Assembly: GCF_000380965.1 (NCBI RefSeq)
Contig: NZ_KB905551.1
Span: 1 to 64,000, forward strand
DNA length: 64,000 bases
DNA from: Paenibacillus ginsengihumi DSM 21568
GTDB lineage: Bacteria > Bacillota > Bacilli > Paenibacillales > NBRC-103111
Reading direction: 5' to 3'
Shown one piece after another: positions 51,723 to 60,384 of this stretch. Position 1 is the first letter of the stretch. Each line of letters begins with the position of its first letter. The position numbers and the translations under genes were made by a program. Below the pieces are notes generated by a model that worked only from the letters and a program-made list of their open reading frames with translations, ran no database searches and was not told where the DNA came from.

Positions 51723-53315
51723 ATGCACATGCCGCAATGGTTTCGTTGGGCGGTCGCGGCCGCCGTATGCTGTCTGATCGTCATCATCCGCTCGTCTGCC
51801 GGGGATTCCGTATTGCCGCCGGAGAAGCCTCCGGTCATCGACGAGCCTTCCCCCATCGACTGGACGCCTGAGCAGCTGGCGCGCAGTCCGAACATCATCG
51901 TCGTCCTGAGCGAATCGTTCTGGGACCCGACCCGCATGGACAAGCTGCAGTTCAGCCGCGACCCGATCCCGTTCTTCCGCTCCTTGACGAAAAAATATCC
52001 GCACGGCACCATGCTGTCCCCGATGTTCGGCGGCGGCACGGCCAACGTCGAGCTCGAGGTGCTGACAGGGCTGTCGATGCGTTTCTTTCCGGAAGGGGCC
52101 ATTCCGTACAATACAGAGATCAACCAGCCGACCGAGTCACTGGCGTCCATCCTGGCCGGTCAAGGGTATGATACGACCGCGATCAGCGCGTTTCACCATT
52201 GGTTCTCCCGCAGCTCCGAGGTGAACCGGCATCTCGGCTTCGGGAGGTTCATCAGTCTCGAATTTTTCAATCCCGACGAGTATGTCGGGCCGTATATCGG
52301 CGACCACGCCGTAGCCAAGCGAATTATCGAGGAAAGCGCGCGGACGGACAAGCCCGACTTCATCTTTGCCAGCACGATGGAGAACCATTACCACTTCTGG
52401 CCGGGCAAGTTCGAGCGCAATACGATCAAGGTTCAGGGGGAAATGTCCGAGGCTGCCATCGGCATCGCCGAAACGTTGGCGCAAGGCTTAAGCGGCGCAG
52501 ACCGGATGCTTCAGGAGCTGGTTGCTCATTACAGGCAGACGAAAGAGCCGACGGTCATCGTCTTTTTCGGCGACCACCTGCCCTATTTGGAGGAAAACTA
52601 CAAGGTATATCGCGAAAGCGGCTATTTGAGCGGCGAGGACGATCCGGATTTTCTGGACAAAATGCACCGCGTCCCGTTCGTCGTCTGGAGCAATTACGAG
52701 CTGCCGAACACGCCGCAGCCGGCCGAACGGGAGCTGTATATGAGCCCGTCGTTTCTCGGCCCGTATGTGCTGCATTTGGCCGGGATGCCCAGCAGCAACT
52801 TCAGCGACTATTTGCTCGCCTTGTACAATACGACGCCGGTCATCCCGCCGCCGGCCTACTACGAGTCGATGGGAATCGACGCCTCGCTGGTGCAGGAATA
52901 CAGCCGCAGGCAAAGCGAACGGCTGGCGGCCGAACGGGCGGCGGCTGGCGCGGGGCCGAGCGGCAGCAGCGGCGGGCCGTACGTGCTCGGCTACGGCAAG
53001 CCGCGCATCGAGCGGGCGTTCAAGGAACGGGCATCGGCCGGTGCGCCCGGGGATGAACAAGCGTCGCGGAAGGTCACGGTCAAAGGCGGGCGCTTCGGAC
53101 TCGGCAGCGTCATCGTCTGCAATGGCGAGCCGCTTTCCACCGAATGGGTCGCGGAGGACACGCTGACCGCGGCGCTGCCCCGGGCCGCCTCCGGCGATAC
53201 CGCTTCGCTCGAGCTCAAGGTGCGCGTCGTCGATTCGGAGAATCGGACACTGCACGAATCGGAGCCGTATGCGCTGCAGGCCGTGCCGTATTCGCCGCGA
53301 TCGTCGAACGAATAG
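51723..53315 (+). CDS. LTA synthase family sulfatase-like protein, short membrane part, C-terminal extension
   Basis: 530 residues. One N-terminal helix (about 9-23), where typical LtaS-family proteins have four or five, then a Pro-rich linker and the alkaline-phosphatase-like catalytic domain (about 56-370). It has the metal Glu in LSESFWDP (E64), the probable nucleophile Thr106 in GGGTANVE, His in ENHYHF and the Asp/His pair in FFGDHLP. The active site looks complete. Residues about 395-420 are Ala/Gly/Ser-rich, followed by a beta-rich domain resembling IPT/TIG modules. It may transfer glycerol phosphate or another phosphate group to a wall polymer or glycolipid. GAGGAGACGTCTAGC precedes the ATG. 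Confidence 0.85.
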   Translation: MHMPQWFRWAVAAAVCCLIVIIRSSAGDSVLPPEKPPVIDEPSPIDWTPEQLARSPNIIVVLSESFWDPTRMDKLQFSRDPIPFFRSLTKKYPHGTMLSPMFGGGTANVELEVLTGLSMRFFPEGAIPYNTEINQPTESLASILAGQGYDTTAISAFHHWFSRSSEVNRHLGFGRFISLEFFNPDEYVGPYIGDHAVAKRIIEESARTDKPDFIFASTMENHYHFWPGKFERNTIKVQGEMSEAAIGIAETLAQGLSGADRMLQELVAHYRQTKEPTVIVFFGDHLPYLEENYKVYRESGYLSGEDDPDFLDKMHRVPFVVWSNYELPNTPQPAERELYMSPSFLGPYVLHLAGMPSSNFSDYLLALYNTTPVIPPPAYYESMGIDASLVQEYSRRQSERLAAERAAAGAGPSGSSGGPYVLGYGKPRIERAFKERASAGAPGDEQASRKVTVKGGRFGLGSVIVCNGEPLSTEWVAEDTLTAALPRAASGDTASLELKVRVVDSENRTLHESEPYALQAVPYSPRSSNE

Positions 53316-53622
53316 CGTCATGCCCGTGCCGATCAGCCGGCCTTCGCGGAGCAGCAGCGCGCCTGCGGCGGCGAACGCAAATTGTCCGAAGCTTAACCGC
53401 CGCTGCTCCTGCCGGATTGTACTTGCGGCGAATCTAATATCGGACAGACACTATCATGCCTTGCTCAGTCTGGCAGAAAACGAAAAAAAGCGCCGCTGGC
53501 CGTTTCTTGTTTTGCCTGATTGGGAAGCAAAGGGCCCTTGTTCCGCACCTGCGGACAAGAGCCGTCGCTTACATTAGGATCGTATATAGGACGGGAGTGC
53601 CAAGTTCCTCTGACGAAAGATT
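53316..53622. other. intergenic, LTA-synthase-like / GNAT (convergent)
   Basis: 307 bases. The only structure noted is an inverted repeat CTTGTTCCGC/GCGGACAAG at 53537-53559 without a T-run, which may be a weak terminator for the minus-strand GNAT gene. Confidence 0.4.
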
Positions 53623-54063
53623 TCAGCCGATGCGCTTGCTCATCCGGACGTGCTCGATGCCCGCATCGAGGAACGTCTCCTCGGAAATCGTACGGTACCC
53701 AAGCTTCTTGTAAAACGGCTCCGCCTGAACCTGCGCGTCAAGAATCGCTTCGACATAGCCCCGCTCTGCCGCGTCCCGCTCCATCGCTTCCACAATCAGC
53801 TTGCCGAGGCCTTGCCCCCGGTAATGCTTATGCACTGCGATTCGCTGCAGCTTCGCCCGTCCATCCCCGTACGGAATCCAGCGCCCTGCAGCCGCAGGCT
53901 CACTGCCACCTAGGACGAGCCAATGCCGGCAGCCTTTCGGCGAAGCGTCGTAGTCGTCGAGTTCCAGATCGGGCGGCACCTGCTGCTCGTCGACAAAAAC
54001 TTTGCTGCGAACAGCCAGACATTGCGCGAGCCGCTCCTGCGTATCGGCCAGTACTGCTTTCAT
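53623..54063 (-). CDS. GNAT family N-acetyltransferase, YjcF-like
   Basis: 146 residues, close in layout to B. subtilis YjcF: an RSKVFVDEQQVPPDLELD segment, the acetyl-CoA loop RIAVHKHYRGQGLGKLI (R/Q-x-x-G-x-G/A) and LDAQVQAEPFYKKLGY, then FLDAGIEHVRM at the C-terminus. The substrate of YjcF proteins is not known. The stop of the upstream UPF0173 gene is 52 bases away on the same strand, so the two may be co-transcribed. Confidence 0.9.
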   Translation of the reverse strand: MKAVLADTQERLAQCLAVRSKVFVDEQQVPPDLELDDYDASPKGCRHWLVLGGSEPAAAGRWIPYGDGRAKLQRIAVHKHYRGQGLGKLIVEAMERDAAERGYVEAILDAQVQAEPFYKKLGYRTISEETFLDAGIEHVRMSKRIG

Positions 54064-54115
54064 CGCTGCGCGCCTCTTTTCCTTGTTCCAGTTCGCGGCA
54101 TTTGCCCTGGCCCCG

Positions 54116-54811
54116 TTACAGCGTCGTGCTGTCTCCCGGCTTCAGGACAAGGCCCCTCATGCCTTTCTTCTCAAGCAAGCCGACGAAATCGTGCGGATTC
54201 TGGCGAATCGGCGGGAACGTATCGTAATGGATCGGCACGACTGTCTTGGCCTGCAGCCACTCGGCCGCCTGCACGGCATCCTCCGGTCCCATCGTAAAGA
54301 CGCCGCCAATCGGGACGAACGCCAGATCGATCTTATTGCGCTCGCCGATCAGCTTCATATCGGAGAACAACCCCGTATCGCCCGTATGCAGCACGGTCCG
54401 GCCGTCCCAACGGATGACGAAGCCGCCCGGCATGCCGGCGTAAATAATCTTTTGCTCCGCCTCATCGATGATGCTCGAGCTGTGGAACGCCTGAATCATC
54501 TGAATCTCGGCAAATCCGATCGAAGTGCTGCCGCCGAGATTGACGGCGAACGTCTTCGCTCCCTTCCAGCTCATATACGTGGCCAGCTCGAAGGTGGCGA
54601 TGATCGTCGCGTCGTTGTTTTTGGCGATGGTGAGCGCATCCAGAATATGATCCGTATGCCCGTGCGTCAGCAGCACGTAATCGGCCTTGATATCCTCCGG
54701 CTTCGTCACGGCCAGACTGTTGCCCGAAATAAAAGGATCGATGATCAGCGAACGACCTCCCGCCGACAGTTGCACGCATGAATGCCCGTGATACAAAATG
54801 TCCATTCTCAT
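54116..54811 (-). CDS. UPF0173 metal-dependent hydrolase (metallo-beta-lactamase fold)
   Basis: 231 residues. The zinc motif THGHTDH (about 50-56, HxHxDH), HTGDTGLFSDM with the next ligands and a final His in VPIHYDTFPP mark the metallo-beta-lactamase fold; HGHSCVQL at the N-terminus is typical of UPF0173 (YtkL) proteins. Physiological substrate unknown. GCGGGGTGA precedes the ATG at 54811; a second ATG two codons on is equally placed. Confidence 0.9.
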   Translation of the reverse strand: MRMDILYHGHSCVQLSAGGRSLIIDPFISGNSLAVTKPEDIKADYVLLTHGHTDHILDALTIAKNNDATIIATFELATYMSWKGAKTFAVNLGGSTSIGFAEIQMIQAFHSSSIIDEAEQKIIYAGMPGGFVIRWDGRTVLHTGDTGLFSDMKLIGERNKIDLAFVPIGGVFTMGPEDAVQAAEWLQAKTVVPIHYDTFPPIRQNPHDFVGLLEKKGMRGLVLKPGDSTTL

Positions 54812-55319
54812 TCACCCCGCGGTTTGTCCGATTTTTAGTTAATCCATTCCCTTCCAAAATATTATAGAGATCCCGTTCGAGGAAAGTCAACCGTTCGCCG
54901 GGGCGGACGCGCAGGCCGGGCCTGAGTCTGGCGAAAGGCGCGGCAGGCATATGAGGCTGTTGCGTGCGGGGCGGCATCGTGCAGGACGGGCACTGTGGCG
55001 GGCATGGCCGGCCGATTGCCGGTCAAGTGCGGCCTTCGACCGAAGTGCGGCTTCGAGCGAAGTGCAGCCTTCGACCGAAATGCGGCTTCGACCGAAATGC
55101 AGCTCGACCGAAGTGCGGCTTCGAGCGAAGTGCAGCTTCGATCGAAAGCAGCTCGACCGAAGTGCAGCTTCGCCCGCTCCTTCCTCCTCCGCGTGCGCCG
55201 CCTGGACGGCGCACGATTTCGCGCAAAACGCGGTGCCTCGCCTCCGTCAATTCATTGTCAGTGTTGCCGCTTTCAAGTTATACTGATGATGACTATAATG
55301 GATTCGGAGTGAGCGCTTT
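54812..55319. other. divergent intergenic region, UPF0173 / FdhF
   Basis: 508 bases. A GC-rich 17-bp tandem array fills 55022-55171. Closer to the fdhF-like gene, TATACTGATGATGACTATAAT (about 55277-55297) holds two TATA-type hexamers that may include its -10. No other gene. Confidence 0.5.
55022..55171. repeat. 17-bp tandem repeat, about nine units
   Basis: Units of the type CCGAAGTGCGGCTTCGA and GCGAAGTGCAGCCTTCGA, 15 to 18 bases long, alternate CGG and CAG in the middle. Each unit contains TTCGA/CGAA that could pair with the next, so the transcript could form stacked stems. Confidence 0.85.
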
Positions 55320-57671
55320 ATGGGACAAACGAAGCATACCGGGCCGGTCAAGCTGCCGACGAAGCCGGACCCGTCTCTCTGGGTGAGCGCCATCCCGTTC
55401 GGGCTCGGTCAGATCAAGCCGCATCATATCCGCGATACGATGAAGGTCGTCTGGGATAACCGCGATAACCTGCCCTACGCTTACCGCATTTTGACCCAGG
55501 GTGTCTGCGACGGGTGCGCGCTTGGCGTCTCCGGACTGCGCGACCGCACGCTGGACGGCCCGCATCTGTGCACGACCCGCCTGAACGTGCTGCGGCTGAA
55601 TACGATGCCGGCGATTCCGGACGATCTGCTGTTCGGAGATATCGGGCGGCTGCGGGAGATGGACAGCACGCAGCTGCGCAAGCTTGGCCGCATCCCTTAC
55701 CCGATGATTCGCAGGCAGGGCGAGCGGCGTTTCTCCCGCATCGGTTGGGACGAGGCGCTGGATATAATCGCCGGCCGCATCCGCGAGATCGACCCGAAGC
55801 AGCTGGCGTTCTATCTCACCGCCCGCGGCATTACGAACGAATCGTATTACGCAGCGGCCAAAGCGGCGCGCTTTATCGGCACGAACAATATCGATAACGC
55901 GTCGCGCATCTGCCACTCCCCTTCGAAGACCGCGCTCAAGCGCTCCGTCGGCATCGGCGCCTCGAGCTGCAGCTACAAGGACTGGATCGGCACTGACGTG
56001 CTCGTCTTCTGGGGCAGCGTAGCGGCCAACAATCAGCCCGTCTCGACGAAATATATGTACGCGGCCAAGCGGCAAGGAACGAAGATCATCGTCATCAACC
56101 CGTATCGCGAGCCGGCGATGGACCGCTACTGGATTCCGTCCGTAGCCGAATCGGCGCTGTTCGGGACGAAGCTGGCCGACGACTTCTATCAGGTGAACAT
56201 CGGCGGAGATATCGCCTTCATGAACGGCATCATGAAGCATTGGTTCGAGATGGAGGAGGAGCGGCCCGGCTCCGCGATCGACCACGCCTTCGTCCGCGAG
56301 CATACAACCGGCTTCGAGGCGCTGCGGGAGCACGTTCTGCGGCAGGACTGGAACGTGCTGGAGCGCTCCTCCGGCCTTGGGCGCGAGCGGATGCGGGAGC
56401 TGGCGAAGCTGCTCGCTGGTGCCCGCTCGGCCGTGTTCGTATGGAGCATGGGGCTCACGCAGCATCGCTTCGGCACGGACAATGTATCGCAGGTCGCCAA
56501 TCTCGCCCTGCTGCGCGGCTTTCTCGGCCGGGAGCATTGCGGCCTCATGCCGATTCGCGGCCACAGCGGCGTGCAGGGCTCGGGCGAAATGGGCGCCGAT
56601 CCGTTCAGCCTTCCCGGCGGCGAATTTCGCGAGCCTGATATTTCGCGCATCGAAGCTCTTTGGGGCTTCCCCCTGCCCCGATGGCAGGGGGATATCGTCG
56701 GCGTCACGCTGGAGAACGCGCTGCTGCCGGACGATCACGAGCGCAAGCTGAAGGTGTTTTATACGTCGGGAGGCAATTTCCTGGAAACGATGCCAGACCC
56801 GGACTTCGTCCGCCAATGCCTGGAGCAGATCGATATTCGCGTGCATCAGGATATCATCCTGAATACATCGACGCTGGCCGACGCCCGGGAAGCGGTCATC
56901 GTGCTGCCTGCCATGACGCGCTACGAGCAGCCGGGGGGCGGCACCTCGACCTCGACGGAGCGGATGGTGTACTTTTCGCCCGAAATCGAAGGGCCGCGAA
57001 TCGGCGAGGCGCGCCCGGAATGGCAAATCTACGTCGACCTGGCGGCCCGCGTGCGGCCGGAGCAGGCCGAGCTGATCCGCTTCCGGGATGCGCAGCATAT
57101 TCGCGAGGAGATCGCGGTGGCGGCGCCGAATTACGACGGCATTCAGCATTTGAAGCAGCGCGGCGATTTCTTCCAGTGGGGCGGCGCCTGGCTGTGCGAA
57201 GGCGGCATCTGTCCGACCGATGACGGGCGCGGGCGGCTGCTGCCGATCGAGGTGCCGGAGTTGCGCAAGCCGGAGGGCCATTTCTACGTGACGACGCGCC
57301 GCGGCAAGCAGTTCAACTCGATGATTTACGCCGAGACGGACCCGTTCAACGGCGCCGACCGGTACGACCTCTTGATCAACGAGCGGGACGCCGGCGCCTT
57401 GTTCATCCGCGAGGGCGACGCCGTGGTCGCTTATAATCGCTGCGGCATTTTCCATGGCCGGGCGCGGTTCGCCGATGTGGCGCCGGGCAACATCGAGGTG
57501 CATTGGCCCGAAGGCAATATGCTGCTGCCCAAAGGCGTCTACGAGGAGCACGCCGGCATTCCCGAATACAACACCGCCGTCGTTGTCGAGAAAGCGGAGA
57601 CATTCCACGCTCATAAGGACACGAGATATGCGGAAAAGCGGATCGAGGAGCTGGAAACCGATGCAGGGTGA
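55320..57671 (+). CDS. FdhF/YdeP family molybdopterin oxidoreductase
   Basis: 783 residues. Matches the YdeP/FdhF-type molybdopterin proteins: GVCDGCALGVSGLRD near residues 61-75 with Cys residues in place of the usual N-terminal 4Fe-4S motif, the molybdopterin domains (VFWGSVAANNQPVSTKYMY; IRGHSGVQGSGEMGAD), and the C-terminal cofactor-binding domain (TTRRGKQFNSMIY, then NMLLPKG). Substrate unproven for this family; it has been linked to formate and acid resistance. No signal peptide, so cytoplasmic. The gene overlaps fdhD by 11 bases, consistent with the need of such enzymes for FdhD. Confidence 0.9.
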   Translation: MGQTKHTGPVKLPTKPDPSLWVSAIPFGLGQIKPHHIRDTMKVVWDNRDNLPYAYRILTQGVCDGCALGVSGLRDRTLDGPHLCTTRLNVLRLNTMPAIPDDLLFGDIGRLREMDSTQLRKLGRIPYPMIRRQGERRFSRIGWDEALDIIAGRIREIDPKQLAFYLTARGITNESYYAAAKAARFIGTNNIDNASRICHSPSKTALKRSVGIGASSCSYKDWIGTDVLVFWGSVAANNQPVSTKYMYAAKRQGTKIIVINPYREPAMDRYWIPSVAESALFGTKLADDFYQVNIGGDIAFMNGIMKHWFEMEEERPGSAIDHAFVREHTTGFEALREHVLRQDWNVLERSSGLGRERMRELAKLLAGARSAVFVWSMGLTQHRFGTDNVSQVANLALLRGFLGREHCGLMPIRGHSGVQGSGEMGADPFSLPGGEFREPDISRIEALWGFPLPRWQGDIVGVTLENALLPDDHERKLKVFYTSGGNFLETMPDPDFVRQCLEQIDIRVHQDIILNTSTLADAREAVIVLPAMTRYEQPGGGTSTSTERMVYFSPEIEGPRIGEARPEWQIYVDLAARVRPEQAELIRFRDAQHIREEIAVAAPNYDGIQHLKQRGDFFQWGGAWLCEGGICPTDDGRGRLLPIEVPELRKPEGHFYVTTRRGKQFNSMIYAETDPFNGADRYDLLINERDAGALFIREGDAVVAYNRCGIFHGRARFADVAPGNIEVHWPEGNMLLPKGVYEEHAGIPEYNTAVVVEKAETFHAHKDTRYAEKRIEELETDAG

Positions 57672-58701
57672 CGCGAAGGAGCCGTCCGCCGGCGCGAAGA
57701 CAAGCGAAGCGGTTCTTCCAGGCGCTGCCCGCCGGCCTCACGAGCCGGACGGCATGCCGGCGGCTGGCGAGCTGCGGGAATCGAGCCGCCCCGCGAAGGA
57801 GCGGGATGGCGTTCCGGCGGCCGCGGCGGAGACTGCTAGTCCTGCCATAGGCAACACGGGCGATACGGGCTATGCGGATGCGGCTGCAGGCGCACAGCCC
57901 GATCCCGGAGAGCCCGATCCCGGCATCGCCGTCTGGGCCGGCGTGCGCAAATATGCCGGCAGCGACTGCACGGTACAGGACGAGGAAATCGCGGTCGAAT
58001 TCGCGCTGACGATTCGGGTGGACGGCGAGGAATTCGCCACGCTCGTCTGCACGCCTTCGCAGCCCGAGGAGCTCGTCACCGGCTTTCTGGCCTCGGAGGG
58101 CGTCATCCGCAGCGCCGACGAGCTTCGCCGGCTCGACATCGATCTCGGCCGCGGCTTCGCCTATGCCGAGCTCAGCCATAGGCGGCCGCTGCCGGCCGGG
58201 CTGCATGGCAAGCGCTGGCTCGGCTCCTGCTGCGGCACGAGCCGACAGTTTTATTTGCACAGCGACGTGCTGACCGCCCGCACGGTCACCAGCCGGCTGC
58301 GCGTGCCAGCTGCCTGCTGCATGCGGCTGCTGAGCGAGCTGCACGGCGCATCGGACAGCTTCGCCCGCACGGGCGGACTGCACAATGCGGCGCTGTGCGA
58401 TGCCAGCGGCATTCTCGTCGCCCGCACCGACATCGGCCGCCATAACGCGCTGGACAAATTGTACGGCTGGCGGCTGCGCGAGCGGGTACCAGCCAGCGAT
58501 AAAATCATCGCCTTCAGCGGGCGCATCTCCTCCGAGGTCGTGCTCAAAGCCGCCAAGATCGGCGTTCCGGTGCTGCTGTCCAAATCCGCCCCCAGCGATC
58601 TCGCGCTGCGCCTGGCGCACGATCTGGGCGTGACGGCAGCCGGGTTCATCCGCGACGGGCGGATGAATGTCTACACCCACCCGGAGAGAATCACGGGCTG
58701 A
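57661..58701 (+). CDS. fdhD: formate dehydrogenase accessory sulfurtransferase FdhD
   Basis: 346 residues from the ATG at 57661, which overlaps the end of the fdhF-like gene by 11 bases. The FdhD core (about residue 95 on) has EEIAVEFALTIRVDGEEF, TPSQPEELVTGFLASEGVI, the Cys pair GSCCGTSRQ that passes sulfur to the molybdenum cofactor, and the ending with TDIGRHNALDKLYG and SGRISSEVVLKAAKIG. The first 95 residues are a low-complexity Ala/Gly/Pro/Glu stretch absent from ordinary 260-residue FdhD. If a later start were used the core would be intact, but none has a good ribosome site that I can see. Confidence 0.9.
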   Translation: MQGDAKEPSAGAKTSEAVLPGAARRPHEPDGMPAAGELRESSRPAKERDGVPAAAAETASPAIGNTGDTGYADAAAGAQPDPGEPDPGIAVWAGVRKYAGSDCTVQDEEIAVEFALTIRVDGEEFATLVCTPSQPEELVTGFLASEGVIRSADELRRLDIDLGRGFAYAELSHRRPLPAGLHGKRWLGSCCGTSRQFYLHSDVLTARTVTSRLRVPAACCMRLLSELHGASDSFARTGGLHNAALCDASGILVARTDIGRHNALDKLYGWRLRERVPASDKIIAFSGRISSEVVLKAAKIGVPVLLSKSAPSDLALRLAHDLGVTAAGFIRDGRMNVYTHPERITG

Positions 58702-59029
58702 ACGCCAATCGTCTCATCCCCCTTAACGCAAGGCTCAAATTGTTACTTTTCCCAAAATATGTTATACGACGCCGGAGGAACGGGAGCTGACCCGGCAGCT
58801 GGCCGGGCAGGCGGACAAGCCGTCATGACATGGCGGCTTCCCTCCCTTTCAATGGGACGTAAGCGGGCCTCTTCCTCAAGTAAGCTCGGCGAAACCAAGT
58901 TACCTCAAGGTGAGGATAACACCTCGGGGATACTTGCGGCGATAAATTTCAGTACTTAACAAACTCCCGCGCCCTACTTATAATGGCAGAGAACTGATAT
59001 TTCTCTACAGCTGACGGGAGGTCGTAACC
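58702..59029. other. intergenic, fdhD / aldo-keto reductase
   Basis: 328 bases. About 58765-58828 reads as ACGCCGGAGGAACGGGAGCT and onward, which would translate like the end of a lost protein (PEERELTRQLAGQADKPS then stop); there is no start. A GGGAGG site at 59014-59019 precedes the reductase gene. Otherwise nothing recognised. Confidence 0.4.
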
Positions 59030-59971
59030 ATGAAGTATCGGAGATTGGGCCGCAGCGGTCTGAAGGTTAGCGAAATCAGCTTGGGCAGTTGGATGACGTA
59101 CGGCGGCTATGTCGACGACGACCGGTCGGTCCGTTCGATCGAGCAGGCGTACGAGCTGGGTGTCAATTTTTTTGATACGGCGAATGTGTACGAGAGAGGC
59201 GAGGCCGAGCGGGTCATGGGCAAAGCGCTCGCCGCGTATCCGCGGGAATCGTACGTGCTCGCCACGAAGGTGTTCTGGCCGATGGGCGACGGTCCGAACG
59301 ACCGCGGGCTGTCCCGCAAGCATATTATGGAGCAATGTCACGCCAGCCTGAAGCGGCTCGGCACAGACTATGTCGATATTTACTACTGTCACCGCTACGA
59401 TCCGGACACGCCGCTCGAGGAGACGCTGCGCGCGCTGGACGATCTCGTCCGCGCCGGCAAGGTGCTGTACGTCGGGGTCAGCGAGTGGACGGCGGCGCAG
59501 ATGACGGAAGCGCTCGGCCTGGCCGACAAATATTTGCTGGACCGCATTGTCGTCAATCAGCCGGTCTACAACATGTTCAACCGCTATATCGAAAAAGAAA
59601 TCATCCCGCTCGGTCTGGCCAAAGGCATCGGACAAGTTGTCTTTTCCCCGCTTGCGCAAGGCATTCTGACCGGCAAATACCGCAGAGGTCAGGCGATCCC
59701 TGCCGACAGCCGCGCTTCCAGCAAAAGCTGGACCGAGACGCAGCTTAACGAAAGCAAGCTGATCAAGGTCGAAAAGCTGGAGGGCATCGCCGCGGAGCTC
59801 GGCATCAAGCTGTCGCAGCTGGCGCTGGCCTGGATTTTGCGGCAGGACAACGTCGCCAGCGCGCTCATCGGCGCCAGCCGGCCGGAGCAGGTGGTCGAAA
59901 ATTGCGCCGCTTCGGACATCGCCTTGTCGCAGGATACGCTGGATGCAATTGAGCTGATTTTGGAAGGTTAA
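59030..59971 (+). CDS. aldo/keto reductase, K+-channel beta-subunit-like group
   Basis: 313 residues, (beta/alpha)8 fold with the catalytic tetrad: Asp and Tyr in NFFDTANVYERGEAE (about 47-61), Lys in VLATKVFW and His in YYCHRYDPDTPLEE. NADPH site residues include GASRPEQVVEN near the end. Sequence is closest to the YccK/Kvbeta-like AKR group that reduces aldehydes. The start codon follows GGGAGG, and a strong terminator follows, so it is a single-gene unit. Confidence 0.93.
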   Translation: MKYRRLGRSGLKVSEISLGSWMTYGGYVDDDRSVRSIEQAYELGVNFFDTANVYERGEAERVMGKALAAYPRESYVLATKVFWPMGDGPNDRGLSRKHIMEQCHASLKRLGTDYVDIYYCHRYDPDTPLEETLRALDDLVRAGKVLYVGVSEWTAAQMTEALGLADKYLLDRIVVNQPVYNMFNRYIEKEIIPLGLAKGIGQVVFSPLAQGILTGKYRRGQAIPADSRASSKSWTETQLNESKLIKVEKLEGIAAELGIKLSQLALAWILRQDNVASALIGASRPEQVVENCAASDIALSQDTLDAIELILEG

Positions 59972-59974
59972 TGG

Positions 59975-60010
59975 AAAAGCCCGGTTCCATCATAAGGAAT
60001 CCGGGCTTTT
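59975..60010 (+). terminator. terminator after aldo/keto reductase gene
   Basis: AAAAGCCCGG (59975-59984) pairs perfectly with CCGGGCTTTT (60001-60010), with an inner TTCC/GGAA pair; a bidirectional-type terminator four bases after the stop. Confidence 0.92.
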
Positions 60011-60077
60011 GACTTGAATGCCGGGACGCCGCGCGCTACAATGATCACTATATTTTGCATGAGAACGGAGCCTGCCT

Positions 60078-60263
60078 ATGGTCAAAACCATCGTATTCGT
60101 CGCGCTGCTGCTGATGTACCCGTTGTTTTTGCACATCGTCAACGTACACGATATTCGGGCAGTCCCGCTGATCGTCCCGTACGCGCTCGCTTCGCTTGCC
60201 GTAATCGTCCTCGCCTCGGAGCTGGCCGGCTGGATCGGCAGGCTGCTGGCGCGAAAACGGTGA
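60078..60263 (+). CDS. small two-helix membrane protein, unknown function
   Basis: 61 residues. Two hydrophobic helices (about 5-22 and 30-52) and a basic C-terminus GRLLARKR. GGAG lies seven bases before the ATG. No recognised family. It stands between the reductase terminator and the TetR promoter. Real but uncharacterised, with moderate confidence. Confidence 0.55.
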   Translation: MVKTIVFVALLLMYPLFLHIVNVHDIRAVPLIVPYALASLAVIVLASELAGWIGRLLARKR

Positions 60264-60301
60264 AGGGCGCCGGCCCGGTTTAAATCTCCTGTATCTTATG
60301 G

Positions 60302-60330
60302 TTGTCCTCGGTTCGAGCTTCACGTATAAT
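60302..60330 (+). promoter_or_regulatory. sigma-A promoter of the TetR-GDPD operon
   Basis: TTGTCC (60302-60307), 17-base spacer, perfect TATAAT (60325-60330). The two palindromic operator sites start immediately after the -10, so bound repressor would cover the transcription start. Confidence 0.75.
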
Positions 60331-60332
60331 GA

Positions 60333-60360
60333 TGACCATGGTCATAAATGACCGTGGTCA
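60333..60360. promoter_or_regulatory. two direct-repeated palindromic operators, probable TetR sites
   Basis: TGACCATGGTCA (60333-60344) and TGACCGTGGTCA (60349-60360) are 12-base palindromes with centres 16 bases apart, directly downstream of the -10. The next gene encodes a TetR regulator, so autorepression is likely. Confidence 0.8.
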
Positions 60361-60384
60361 TTTTTATTGTTGGAGGTGCATGTC

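Noticed and set aside
58765-58828. C-terminal-like protein fragment PEERELTRQLAGQADKPS
   Set aside because: Only 18 codons, no start and no homologue recalled; kept only as an intergenic note.
60078-60263. Small membrane protein considered as a type I toxin or holin
   Set aside because: No antisense RNA promoter, no partner gene and a basic two-helix layout are not enough to support it.
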